Source: Stomoxys calcitrans (taxonomy: Eukaryota > Arthropoda > Insecta > Diptera > Muscidae). Taken from it: a DNA stretch of 64,000 nucleotides. A model generated the notes under the pieces. The model was not told the DNA's origin. It did not search any database and was given only the letters and a program-made list of their open reading frames with translations. This document shows, piece by piece, positions 46,241 to 56,343 of the stretch (position 1 is the stretch's first letter; each line of letters starts with the position of its first letter). A program made the position numbers and the translations under genes. The stretch is from contig NC_081553.1 in assembly GCF_963082655.1 (NCBI RefSeq), positions 128,989,736 through 129,053,735 on the forward strand. The letters run 5' to 3'.

Positions 46241-47282
46241 TTGTTAAAATGACAAACCGTTGATTTACTTTTAGTTTTTTATGCTCATTTAAATCCTTTT
46301 TTGATTGTTTTTCCAAAACATTTGCTATAGCATTGAAGAATTTTAATTTGCAAATGTTTTTCTTCCTGTTTAAATTTAAACAAATATCCCAATTTTCAAT
46401 CGCCAAATAAGGCAAGAGAAGTGAATAACCCCGAACCATTAACGCTAAACCTAAGTCAATTTAGAGGTTTTTAATTTGTTTTTAATTTCTCCAACATACC
46501 AGCTTTTTTTTTTGGTCTTTTATTTGTCGGTTGTTGGCTCCTTTTTATCTACGCATGCGCACAGGGGCAACAATGGTATTCTTCTTGTCTAACTTTTGCC
46601 ATCTCAGTGTCAACCGAGAGATTAAATTTCGTATGTCTTCTTAAAGTTCCTGTGAATATGAACTGATGGAGAGAGGGCCCGGGCACACAGGCGTACGGTA
46701 GATAGACATGGATGGTGTGGAACCACAGAAATGTTTGGTTAGGCTCAACTCGGTTTCGTCACAGCAACAGCAATAACAACAAATAAAGCAGATACAGCTG
46801 GAACAACACCAGCCAGCTCTGGAAAGAGTTGGAAGTTCTCAAATTGCAAGCAACCATGCTGACAAGTCAGTGACCGATTATATAGTTACCAACAAACCTG
46901 CACAAAAAGAAAAAACATACTCAACTGCGGCCACAGAGTGCGGCAGTGACAGCAGCGGCATCTACGTACATCAGTAAAATAAACATCAACTAGTCATTAT
47001 TTCACGTAACTTGGCCGTAAACTATTTTTGTCATTTTTTCGTTTGATTCTTGGGATTTTCCCTTCTTTCTTCTTTTATAGTTTTCTTGGGGTAGCCCTTC
47101 TGTTGTTATTGGCTTGAGCTTTTCACTAGGAAACCAAATTTGATATGAACAAAAGCAAATCAGAAACATTGGTTGTATTGATTTACGTGTTGCCAAGTAT
47201 CTCAACTGCTCAATAAGCAAAGGCGAAAACATATCTTAATACATTTTTATATCCAACATCGTAGGAAAAGTTTTCAAACATA
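46241..47282. other. Low-copy DNA; nothing recognised
   Basis: No transposon termini and no supported frame were seen. Confidence 0.4.
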
Positions 47283-47460
47283 TCCATGAGTACTATCGGG
47301 TTTAAGCTTAAAAGACCTCCTAAGGGCCTCCCCTTTTTTACCGAGTCCGAATGGCGTGAATCTGAACAAAGTCACTTCATAAAGAAGTTTTCCTGCATGG
47401 TTGATTTCATCACAAATTTCCCCAGCATTTGCAATGGGTTAAACACCGCTGAAGAGAATA
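47283..47460 (-). mobile_element. SINE family 1, strongly decayed
   Basis: GGGTTTAAGCTTAAAAGACC, CCGAGTCCGAATGGCGTG and CCCAGCATTTGCAATGGG with AACACCGCTGAA follow the SINE body order in reverse at low identity. Confidence 0.5.
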
Positions 47461-47569
47461 CTATATACCTGCCAAGTTTCGTTCAAAAATTCTAGTCTTT
47501 CCATTTGTTACACCTTCAAATATCGACCCGCTACCCAATGTGAGATAAGGTTTTAGTGACAGCATAAGG

Positions 47570-48157
47570 TCTAACTTTTGCCAATGATAGTCTTGCAGAT
47601 GCATAGGGCGAGAGTTGTTTTTCACCCTTTGTTGGATTTGAAGACCAGTTGTCTATGCAGCAAAACACCCAGGCTTTTTGCGCTTTCAGTAAATGGAACA
47701 ACCTCTTCAGAAAATGGAACACTCTCTTCGCCCAAGGCGACAGGAGCCACCATGTGCGCCAAGAGCTTCCTGAGGTATATCACCTAGAGTGTCGAAAGCT
47801 TTCTGCTAACTGCAATATCCGCATCATCATCATATGCGTCTCTTTTGAAGCACTTTCTTTCAGAGAGCGATATCGCTTTCCATGTTGCCAACTAGTTCTT
47901 GAAGGTCTGTTGCAGTGGACGTACCTTTGCTGCAGGTGTGATGTTGTTGAGAGAGACGTACTCTAAGTTTCTTTCCCACAAGATATTTATACACATATCA
48001 ACCTCTCTGGAGTCCAACATAAAGCTAAACAGGCGGCGGGGGACCTTTGAGTCCTTACATCCCTGAGGAATATACAACATTTTAATACCAGGAGAGTACT
48101 GGCAAGGGATGACTATGTGTTTTTCACGGGTTGGATCTCTGAGCTACTATTAGTGCA
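47570..48157. other. Possible decayed coding DNA, family not recognised
   Basis: It is richer in GC than its surroundings. On the minus strand, short open pieces suggest a broken protein: CKDSKVPRRLFSFMLDSREV and, in another frame, ESAKSLGVLLHRQLVFKSNK. The second recalls the stretch after the catalytic motif of some LINE RTs, but I cannot confirm it. The BEL element is inserted at its left-to-right end (48163). Confidence 0.3.
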
Positions 48158-48162
48158 GTGGT
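48158..48162. repeat. Target-site duplication GTGGT (left)
   Basis: It is identical to 53903-53907 directly outside the other LTR. Five bases is typical of BEL/Pao insertion. Confidence 0.9.
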
Positions 48163-48542
48163 TGTTGAGCTGAATCTAAAACGCACTTCTCTGATGCTAG
48201 ATTTATACTGACCATTTATTTTCAAATTTCCTATCACTACAATAAATGAAAATCTTAAAACTAAACTAGAACGAGATACCAACGCAGTGATATCTCCGTT
48301 TCTCCTTATCTGATATTTTACGATCCTAAGTAAACACACACATGCATTTCTTAGACTCATTATCTATTCCCTTTTTAAAAGTACACATGCAGGGTTTATA
48401 CGGCTGTGCGTATTGGTTTTATGAGATAGGCGATCGTACAAATAGACCCTAAACCGCACACAGACTCTATAAGATAACAACGCGTGGGCTATGAAATGCT
48501 AATGCGTTATCTCTCATGTTCAAAATAAATGTATTTTGAACA
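48163..48542 (-). repeat. BEL/Pao 3' LTR, 380 bp
   Basis: Plus-strand TGTTGAGCTGAATCTAAAAC ... GTATTTTGAACA. It contains an AATAAA on the minus strand at 48215-48220, a possible polyadenylation signal for the element's RNA. Its sequence equals the other LTR throughout as read. Confidence 0.93.
48215..48220 (-). terminator. Possible polyadenylation signal AATAAA in the 3' LTR
   Basis: TTTATT on the plus strand, about 55 bp before the LTR's minus-strand 3' edge. The hexamer is visible. Its use is inferred. Confidence 0.4.
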
Positions 48543-48675
48543 TTCTGCCGGGCGCGTAAGTCTACATAGTGGACTGACTGTATTTTTGTCTAATTATATC
48601 TTTGATTTGTCGTTCGATAATTTGTAATAGTGGACTGTAATATTAGATATATTATTTTACATAAGTTCTAAAGAT

Positions 48676-50319
48676 CTAAAAATTTAAAGCTGATACATTT
48701 TGCCTTTGAATAAACTTCTTAATAAAACATATCGCTAATATTATTATTATGAGAATAACTAAAATAAGAGCAGCATGACCACTCATATGATGAAACTGCA
48801 AGCCCCTTAGATCGACATTTGTTTTCTGGACATCTCTAAGCTTCGTCATCACTTCATCAACTTGGCGGGTGTGATTGATAATCATTGGTCCCAAAGGAAG
48901 CATGTTAAATTCTTCAATCTGAGCTAAGTCTGCTGTGAAATTCACTCTATCTTCTACATCTCGACTAGACTGGAGGCTTAACGGCGCAGTGATTGTTGTT
49001 CCTAGGGTTCTAACGGTGCATTCTACTAGGCGATTTCCTCCGTGCATCGTCTTGTAATGGGTGTCTCGTATAATTAAATAGGCCAGCCGTGATTTTCGAA
49101 TGATCATAGGATGTTTTTGATCTAGCTGCAAATCAGAGTACTGAAGTCGACCTCCAACTCTTAAAACCCCCTCTTCGTCTAGGTACGGGTGCAAATTAGC
49201 CAGCTTGTGTCGATGATCCATCTGTCTGTCATCTCTTAGTTTTTGTACCTCACTTGGCCATTCTATCTTCTGATGACCTTTAACGATGTATTTCTCCGCC
49301 TTTAACAACTCCTCTCTCGTTAGATATGACGGGAAGGATCGGGTTCCCTTCAGTTTTTCAACAAACCGCAAGATGTAAGAGTAAACTCTTAGAAGTCTTC
49401 CATATGATGAATACCTTTCTATCAAATCGTTCAATAAGGTAGGTGCTTCCTTGGAAGCCGTGGAAGCGCATGTCTTCAATTCTGGAGGGGTTAGAGACCA
49501 TTCCGCCTCCGGCAACAGCAGCCACTGGGGACCTTCCCACCATAGCTTTGAGTCTACAAGTTTATCTGGGGACACGCCTCTTGACCCCAAGTCTGCTGGA
49601 TTCTCTTTTGACTTTACATACCGCCACTGCGCCTGAGATACCAATTTTTTTATGCCGGTTACTCGTGACCTTATAAATTTATCTTTGCTCTTGTTATTTT
49701 CAATCCAAGCAAGTGTAATTGTGGAGTCACTCCAGGCATAAACTTCCGATTCGGCTTTGACCACACTAATTATTCTATTTAGCAGCCTGGCCAATAGGAA
49801 GGCTGCACACAGCTCTAATTTCGGAAGCGTCTTTTTGTTTTTAATCGGGTTTACTTTGCTTTTTGCAGCCATCAAGGAAACTCCTTTATCGGTTTTAATA
49901 TAAACCACTGCTGCATAGGCCTTCTCTGATGCATCCGCAAATCCCAAAATTTTAATTTTACTTTCGGATGAAGAGTTTAGCCATCTAGGTATCTTAACGT
50001 CTTGTAGAGACGAAATACGTGTCACGAATTCTTTCCAGCTGATCTCCAAATCTCCATCGATTTTCTGGTCCCATTGCATCTCTAGCAACCATAAACTCTG
50101 AATAAACAACTTCGCCGTTATTATGACTGGTGTCAGCAACCCAAGCGGATCAAATATTTTTGCTAGATATGATAAAGCCAGCCTCTTTGTTGTACTCTCC
50201 GCTGGGTATTCCGATATTTTAAATCGAAATTCGTCTTCCTTCGGTTTCCACTGAAGTCCCAGGGTTTTTACATTAGCGGTTTCATTGATGTTTATTATTT
50301 CGTTCTCCTTGTCTTCTTT
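48676..50319 (-). pseudogene. BEL/Pao pol second half: RT end, RNase H, integrase start fused to env-like tail
   Basis: This frame is continuous with the upstream gag-pol frame after the TAG at 50320-50322; the first Met is at 50139. Numbering from that Met: the RT connection (about 1-60) is followed by RNase H with Asp69 (FADAS), Glu109 (LELCAA), Asp138 (WSDST) and Asp183 (PADLGSRG). The beginning of the integrase zinc-binding region has His361 and His366 (HYKTMHGG). The rest of the integrase, including its catalytic core, is absent. From about residue 374 the protein resembles the end of an env-like surface protein: a heptad-like stretch, then a membrane segment at about 456-473 followed by a short basic tail. 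The join is in frame near 49020. As present here it supplies no integration function. The env identity is inferred from position and topology. Confidence 0.8.
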
Positions 50320-53220
50320 CTATGATTTCACAATGTGTTCATTGTTTGAACACCATTTTCTGAGATGGAATCCATAACCCTCTAAGTGCCTTGATATTTT
50401 GAATCGAAGCTGGAGACACTCTTCTATTGTGTCTGCCCCCGTAAGAAGATCATCCATATAAAAATCTTCTTCAATTATTTGCTTCACCTTCGTATCCGCG
50501 CATTCTTTCGCAATCTGCATTAAGGTTCTTACGGCCAAGAACGGGGCACTTGCTGTTCCGAATGTCACTGTTGTCAGCTGATATTCTTTGATTTCCTCAT
50601 TCCTATCTTTCCGCCACAGAACATGTTGATACCGCTGGCTCTCCTCATCCACCATTATTTGGCGGTACATTTTTTCAACATCTGAAGAAATCACGAACCT
50701 TTTTAAACGAAAGTTGAGTAGTATGTCGAAGACGTCTCTCTGCAACCGTGGCCCGACATGCATTATGTCGTTCAGACTTCTTCCATTATTTGTACTCGCG
50801 GAACCGTCGAAAACCACTCTGACTTTCGTAGTCAGACTGTCCTCTCGAACAACCGCTTGATGTGGTAAATAATATTTACCGCTATGAATCTGTTTCACTG
50901 GCTTCATGTGCCCCAGTGCAATATATTCCTCCATAATTCTTGAGTATTCATGCTTCATAGCATTATCCTTGATGAGCTTTTTCTCCAGGCTAATGAGTCT
51001 GGCTGCTGCCTGTTTATACGATGTTCCCTGCTCTTTATCTTCTTTGAAGGGGATTTGAACTATAAACCGCCCTTCTTCATTTCTTTTCGTTGTAGCAGCA
51101 TAATTATCCAAACATTTTTCGTCATCGTTTGTAACCATGTCCATATCCAACTCTTCAGTTTCCCAAAATCTTTCAATCTCTGTAGTGACATTGACACCTT
51201 TTTTCGCTACTGGGACTCGAATCGTTAATGGGCCGGACAACATTAATCCCAGCTTGGTATGTTGCCCCAACATTCCATGCTTCTTATGTATTCCGTTCTT
51301 TAGTATGTCCACATACACATCTCTGCCAAGCACCATATCTATCCTCTCGTTCTTGTAGTAGTTTGGATCAGCCAATTGAAAGTTTTTCCATACACCCTGG
51401 TTGTGTACTAACGAAGAATCCAAATGGACGGAAGCTAACGCTGGTAAAATAAGAGCTTCGACATCGAGTGAATAGTTGCTGGGAAATCTCGGATGGATCC
51501 TAACTTTTACTTTTGATTTTGCAACTCCCACCAAATTGTCACCTAGTCCATGCAATTCCATATTGGCCTTTTCTCGAGGGATTTGAAGTATCTGTGCTGC
51601 TTCTTCCCTTAAAAACGTTGACTGTGATCCTTGGTCCACCAAAGCTTTCAAGGTAACCATCTCTCCATGTATATTCTTGACCTGCACCTGAGCCGTTGCC
51701 AGTAGGACACTCCTTGTCCCGTTAGCAACACATGTAGTGGATGTCTTAGTTAGATGGAGTACCGAATGATGTTTAAACCCACAGGTTCCACATTTGATGG
51801 TACTATCGCATCTTGCATTCTGATTGTGGTTCAAGCATCTATGGCATATATTTTTTGTTTTAACCCATGATACTCGTTCCGCCACTGGCAATCTCAACAG
51901 ACTTCGACATTCTTCCGTTAAGTGTCCTTGTTTTCTACAGTATAGACACGCACTTTTATCCGTATAGAGTGTCGTACTTTTCATAGGCTGCTGTTGCCGA
52001 TGATTGTAATTGCTGCTGTACTTCTTTGTACCTGCTGCCTCCAAATTTTGATATCGTTCCTCCAAGAACTCCAAAACATCTTTAAGCTCCTGAATTTCTT
52101 TCGATTTCTTTGTATGCTGCTCGTATAATAATAAACCTTCTTTGTCTAGCTTACGGATGATTACACGCGCCATTACAGCATCCTCGATGTTGCATTTCAT
52201 TGCTTTTAACCCTTGGACGCATTCAATTGTTGTATCAAGTAATCCTTTTACTTGTTTAGCGTTCTCACTACACACATGGGGTTGATCTAACAATCGGTCT
52301 AGTATCGTTTGAAACAAAATTCTTTTATTTCCAAAGCGTTGATTTAGTATCTCCCACGCTGGCTGGTAATTGCTTCCATCTGCCGGTAAATGTTTAATTA
52401 CTTTTGACGCTTCTCCTTTAATATGAGCTTTCAGATAAAACATTTTCTCAACGTCCGATAAGCTCTCGGCATCATGTACGAGCTTCTTGTATAAATCATG
52501 GAAAGATGGCCATTCTTCCACGTTACCGTAGAAGTCCGGTATTTTTATCTCCGCTAGTTTTATAGGACATCTCTCCTCCTTACATTTGTCCAATCTTAAG
52601 ATCAGCGTTGTTTTACTTCTTTTGTAGAGGTTTTCTACTTCATCAACTTCTTTAGTGATGTCTTCGTAAGACCCCTCATGGTTGATAGTGAGTTCCCATA
52701 ATAGATCATTAATTTGATTCATCTGTGTTTCCCATGATCTTTTTGCTTCTTCCAGCAAGACTTTAATATTGAGTTGTTCCAACTCTAGTAGTTCTCCTAC
52801 TAACTTTCGAATAAGTTTTCTTATTCTTTCCTTCCTTTTTCCCGCTATTCTTTCCTTCTCATTTTTGGACTCCCCATTTTCCTGCGGTTGGATTTGTTGT
52901 AATTTCAACCCCGACGATTCAGTTTTTCCAGTTTCCAATTGGCTGGCTGCATCCTCGTTCGTCTCTAGGGCTGCACAGATTTCCTCCACCAATGAGTTCA
53001 CCTTCTCATAATACTTGTTTTTAAAGTACGGTTCCTCGGTGATACCCAATTCGGTTAACTTCGTGTGGTTATTTTTGAATTCCTGCCAAACTTGCCCCAA
53101 CTGGGCTTTGCAGGTTTCCTTAGCCACACTTCTTGCGGTTTCCTTAAGGCAGCTTTGCTTCAAATTGATGATATATTCACCAATCTCATTTTGACGCTTG
53201 TATAACTGCTGACGAACCAT
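50320..53220 (-). CDS. BEL/Pao Gag-protease-RT polyprotein, 966 codons, ends at an in-frame TAG
   Basis: This would form the element's particle and copy its RNA to DNA. Order: a Lys/Glu-rich coiled-coil N-terminus (about 65-210); a gag core of the DUF1759 type (about 215-390, with IPDFYGNVEEWPSF); a CX2CX4HX4C zinc knuckle (Cys425, Cys428, His433, Cys438); a further Cys/His-rich stretch (459-485). Next is a retropepsin-like protease with the catalytic triplet Asp-Gln-Gly at 529-531 (LVDQGSQSTFL), then RT with VVFDGSAS, SSDVEKMYRQI (motif A Asp) and YMDD (921-924). The Met at 53220 is the first in the frame after the 302-bp leader. The frame stops at TAG 50320-50322, about 40 codons after YMDD, while the same frame stays open beyond. 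That stop is probably a nonsense change, since related elements read on into RNase H. Confidence 0.9.
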   Translation of the reverse strand: MVRQQLYKRQNEIGEYIINLKQSCLKETARSVAKETCKAQLGQVWQEFKNNHTKLTELGITEEPYFKNKYYEKVNSLVEEICAALETNEDAASQLETGKTESSGLKLQQIQPQENGESKNEKERIAGKRKERIRKLIRKLVGELLELEQLNIKVLLEEAKRSWETQMNQINDLLWELTINHEGSYEDITKEVDEVENLYKRSKTTLILRLDKCKEERCPIKLAEIKIPDFYGNVEEWPSFHDLYKKLVHDAESLSDVEKMFYLKAHIKGEASKVIKHLPADGSNYQPAWEILNQRFGNKRILFQTILDRLLDQPHVCSENAKQVKGLLDTTIECVQGLKAMKCNIEDAVMARVIIRKLDKEGLLLYEQHTKKSKEIQELKDVLEFLEERYQNLEAAGTKKYSSNYNHRQQQPMKSTTLYTDKSACLYCRKQGHLTEECRSLLRLPVAERVSWVKTKNICHRCLNHNQNARCDSTIKCGTCGFKHHSVLHLTKTSTTCVANGTRSVLLATAQVQVKNIHGEMVTLKALVDQGSQSTFLREEAAQILQIPREKANMELHGLGDNLVGVAKSKVKVRIHPRFPSNYSLDVEALILPALASVHLDSSLVHNQGVWKNFQLADPNYYKNERIDMVLGRDVYVDILKNGIHKKHGMLGQHTKLGLMLSGPLTIRVPVAKKGVNVTTEIERFWETEELDMDMVTNDDEKCLDNYAATTKRNEEGRFIVQIPFKEDKEQGTSYKQAAARLISLEKKLIKDNAMKHEYSRIMEEYIALGHMKPVKQIHSGKYYLPHQAVVREDSLTTKVRVVFDGSASTNNGRSLNDIMHVGPRLQRDVFDILLNFRLKRFVISSDVEKMYRQIMVDEESQRYQHVLWRKDRNEEIKEYQLTTVTFGTASAPFLAVRTLMQIAKECADTKVKQIIEEDFYMDDLLTGADTIEECLQLRFKISRHLEGYGFHLRKWCSNNEHIVKS

Positions 53221-53288
53221 TTTACTTTATTTGTAGTTTTGTTTGTTTATTTTTCTGATATTTTTATTATGTGTTTTTTTTTTTTTTT

Positions 53289-53407
53289 CTTCTCGTTGTC
53301 TAAAGCCACGAGAACGCTTCTTCACTGTATTTCCACTTTTTAGTGGATTGTGATTTCTATTATTATTTTTCTTCTCGTTGTTTAAAGCCACGAGGACGCT
53401 TCTTCAC
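53289..53407. repeat. 37-bp direct repeat in the BEL 5' leader
   Basis: CTTCTCGTTGTCTAAAGCC... at 53289-53325 recurs at 53371-53407 with two substitutions. Each can pair CTCG with CGAG on the RNA. It lies between the 5' LTR and the gag start, where packaging and priming signals normally sit. Confidence 0.85.
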
Positions 53408-53501
53408 AGAATTTAATTTTTCAGTGGGTGTTAAACAATTTTTATTAAATTGCTTTATAGGCCTAGTTCCATTGAGCTTCTTACCTCGGGTGGGGGATAA
53501 C

Positions 53502-53522
53502 TCAATTTTACGAAGGACCAAA
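53502..53522 (-). promoter_or_regulatory. Putative primer-binding site next to the 5' LTR
   Basis: On the minus strand TTTGGTCCTTCGTAAAATTG directly follows the LTR end (CTCAACA). Position defines it. I cannot assign the tRNA. Confidence 0.5.
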
Positions 53523-53902
53523 TGTTGAGCTGAATCTAAAACGCACTTCTCTGATGCTAGATTTATACTGACCATTTATTTTCAAATTTCCTATCACTAC
53601 AATAAATGAAAATCTTAAAACTAAACTAGAACGAGATACCAACGCAGTGATATCTCCGTTTCTCCTTATCTGATATTTTACGATCCTAAGTAAACACACA
53701 CATGCATTTCTTAGACTCATTATCTATTCCCTTTTTAAAAGTACACATGCAGGGTTTATACGGCTGTGCGTATTGGTTTTATGAGATAGGCGATCGTACA
53801 AATAGACCCTAAACCGCACACAGACTCTATAAGATAACAACGCGTGGGCTATGAAATGCTAATGCGTTATCTCTCATGTTCAAAATAAATGTATTTTGAA
53901 CA
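53523..53902 (-). repeat. BEL/Pao 5' LTR, 380 bp
   Basis: It reads the same as 48163-48542 at every position I compared. It would contain the promoter for the minus-strand transcript; no clear TATA box was picked out. Confidence 0.93.
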
Positions 53903-53907
53903 GTGGT
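53903..53907. repeat. Target-site duplication GTGGT (right)
   Basis: It matches 48158-48162. Confidence 0.9.
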
Positions 53908-54598
53908 CATTGTCTCTCAGCTCTCAGCTGAGCTTCTCATGATGACTACTATCCTATTAACCACTATCCACAGGTTGCGGATAGTGGTCAGTAGGATGGA
54001 AGTGGCTCTTGCTTAAATACTGAGTGACTGTGATATTCGATATGACAGGGCGAGTTATTGGCGCTTTGAAAAACCATTGGCCATAACATTCCAGCGGTGA
54101 TTGGTCCTATGAACCGGAACGTGCTTGCCCATATGTGAACCTTGATGAGGATCGCTACCTCCACACACAAATATGGCTGCAACAACAACAACAGGAGTAT
54201 ATATTTCCTTAATCCAGGTTCCCAGTCTGTCGTACAAAACTTGTAATTGCCCAAAAATACTTTACCCAGACAATCCCCAACAAATGGATATCAGTGATAA
54301 CATTTTCCGGCGTCAGCTCGGCCATATGGATATCCCAGTACTGCGGCGTCCTGTGGCTTCCCCTTATTGTAGAGTTTTCGGCAACCCCTATTTACACCAA
54401 CCAGATTGTGGACCACCGAGGTGGTCTGTGTATAACCCTTTTGGTCCTAGAACATGCAGACTTAGACGTGTCGTTCAGTCGTTCTTTATATACTTGACCA
54501 TCTCATCAATGTCCCTCCAAAACCCTGAATGTGTGCTGAAACTAATCAAAATCTGTCATCCTTCTGCTTAGGAGAGGGACTACGTCTGCAGTATTTTC
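53908..54598. other. Mixed DNA; possible retroelement 3' end near 54100-54190
   Basis: CCACTATCC and GGATAGTGG (53961-53988) form a small stem. GAGGATCGCTACCTCCACAC followed by ATGGCTGCAACAACAACAAC ends in a CAA repeat, like the 3' end of some LINEs; this is inference. The 132-codon frame at 54173 starts in that repeat and shows no motif. Confidence 0.35.
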
Positions 54599-55096
54599 AC
54601 CAAAACTGAAGCTGGGATTACCTTGAATGGAGAAGTTGTCGTCATCCAAATCACATTACTTATCTCTCCGCTTTTTTCCATCCCTCTTCTCTGTTCCAAG
54701 TAGTAAGGATCGGTTTATTCCTCATCCCTTTCTTTAACATCTGAACTTTCCTATTTATGATGATGAGCATGACAAGCCTAGATCGAAACGGAACAGTGGG
54801 TATAAACAATAGCGTCATAGCGGCAACGAAAACCAAGACTGAAGCTGGGATACCCTTGACTGGAGAAGTTGTCGTCATCCAAATCACATTACAAATCTTT
54901 CCGCTTTTTTCCGATACAAAGCTAACATTCAGTCTCCCATTGTCTGTTTCAAGTAATAAGGATCGGTTCATTCCTGTTTACTACAATAGCTCATCCCTTT
55001 CATTAACATCTGAACTTTCCCATTTATGACGATGAGCATGACAAACCTAGATCGAATCGAAACGGTGGGTATAAACAATAGCGTCATAGCGGCAAC
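54599..55096. repeat. Tandem duplication, unit about 233 bp, two copies
   Basis: GAAGCTGGGATTACCTTGAA at 54608 recurs as GAAGCTGGGATACCCTTGAC at 54841. Both units share GTCGTCATCCAAATCACATTA, AAGGATCGGTT, ATGAGCATGACAA.CCTAGATCGA and AATAGCGTCATAGCGGCAAC. The second unit has extra sequence near 54915-54990. A 103-codon minus frame (54971-54660) crosses the units. Confidence 0.85.
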
Positions 55097-55804
55097 TCTA
55101 TAAACGCAGCATTTCCTTAAGATATGTCATCGATGCTCCCTTTGCCGCTCTCCATTTGCCCTGACTACACAATGTGTGTATTTTGAGTTGAAATGAGTTC
55201 GATTTTGTGTCGAGATGTACGACAAAAATGTTCAAAGACAAAACCTTTATTTCTTAATTCCTAGTGACTCTTTTAATGTTTGCTCTATGAAGCCCCAAAG
55301 CCGGAGTGCCAGAATGTGCGGTGGTGCATGCGTGCGATGATCTAAAAACTAAAAACTATTGATGTCTTTCCCGATGACTCGATGATTGGGTTGGCTGACT
55401 CGACTGCTTTGTGTACAATGTTATGGGTTCTTTTCATTTGGAGCCTTGTTGCTCATATGGATGCTGAGTGAGAGGCTTGCTGGCTGGATAGATGATTTTG
55501 TGGCTGTTTCTGTTGCTGTTGGTGGCAGTGTCAAGATCTTGCGAAAGATCAGATCGGCTTGACTAACCACAATGGCGTCGCATTGTAATGTTCTCGTATT
55601 GCTTCATGTCGGGTGTTTAATGTCTCATCATGAATTTCAATATTTTGTGTTTTTCAGACATTAAATGAAAAAGAAAATCCACAATACTAAAAAAAGCCGA
55701 AACCATTGAAGCGTTCATTGATGTCTTGCCCAATTGGGGTGACCAGCTCAAAGAAAATGGGATGTGTCTTCGAGGAAGATGCAACAAATTGATGGCACAC
55801 CATA
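55097..55804. other. Low-copy DNA; nothing recognised
   Basis: No repeat termini or supported frame was seen. Confidence 0.4.
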
Positions 55805-56343
55805 TACTTTGTGAGGTCCAATAACTATGCCAAGTACGATTGAAATCGGTCTATTACAGGATATAGGGCGATTTTATATTTAGGCCCCTTGGAAGCCACA
55901 ATTTTCATCCGATTTGGCTAAAATTTTGCACGCGTTGTTCTGTTACGACTTCCAACAACTGCGCAAAGTACGGTTCAATTCGGTCCTTTATCTGACATAA
56001 CTCCCATATAACCCGATCTCTCGACATAAGTCCCCCGCCTGGATCCCTTAGCTAAGTGGCGTTCTGTAATAACTGTTCCAAGTACCGTCCAAATCGGTCT
56101 TTGATCTTTAACCATACAAACCGATCTCTCGATTATCCTTGTTCGTTTCCTAGAAGCTTTCATTTTTTGCTGGTTTGGCAGAAATTCAGTACGTGGAGAA
56201 AATTATGCCTTTCAACTAATTTTATTTTGTGTCGATTTACGCCGAATCCATGGGGTGGGTTTCAAAGATTCTCAGATGTGCGATTTTCAGTCTGGCTACA
56301 TATATCTTGGAATTGGTCCTTTTGACACCTGTTACTTGTTTTA
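55805..56343 (+). mobile_element. DINE-1-like element, family C, 5'-truncated
   Basis: Body units (CGATCTCTCGAC, CATCCGATTTGGCT) lead to GCCGAATCCATGGGGTGGGT, a decayed stem and CACCTGTTACTTGTTTT. Confidence 0.65.

Larger units (their letters stand above)
48163..53902 (-). mobile_element. BEL/Pao LTR retrotransposon, internally deleted, 5740 bp
   Basis: Two 380-bp LTRs (48163-48542, 53523-53902) bracket a gag-pol frame. The LTRs begin TGTT and end AACA. Five-base duplications GTGGT lie at 48158-48162 and 53903-53907. The LTRs read as identical by eye, which implies recent insertion. The order gag, aspartic protease, RT, RNase H, integrase start, env-like tail is that of BEL/Pao elements. About half the usual coding length after RNase H is missing. 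The element cannot be autonomous as it stands (no integrase core, one nonsense codon). Confidence 0.93.

Noticed and set aside
48163..53902. Endogenous copy of an infectious animal virus
   Set aside because: Gag (DUF1759 type), the DQG protease and pol order are those of BEL/Pao retrotransposons. The env-like tail is a fragment and no infectious relative is indicated.
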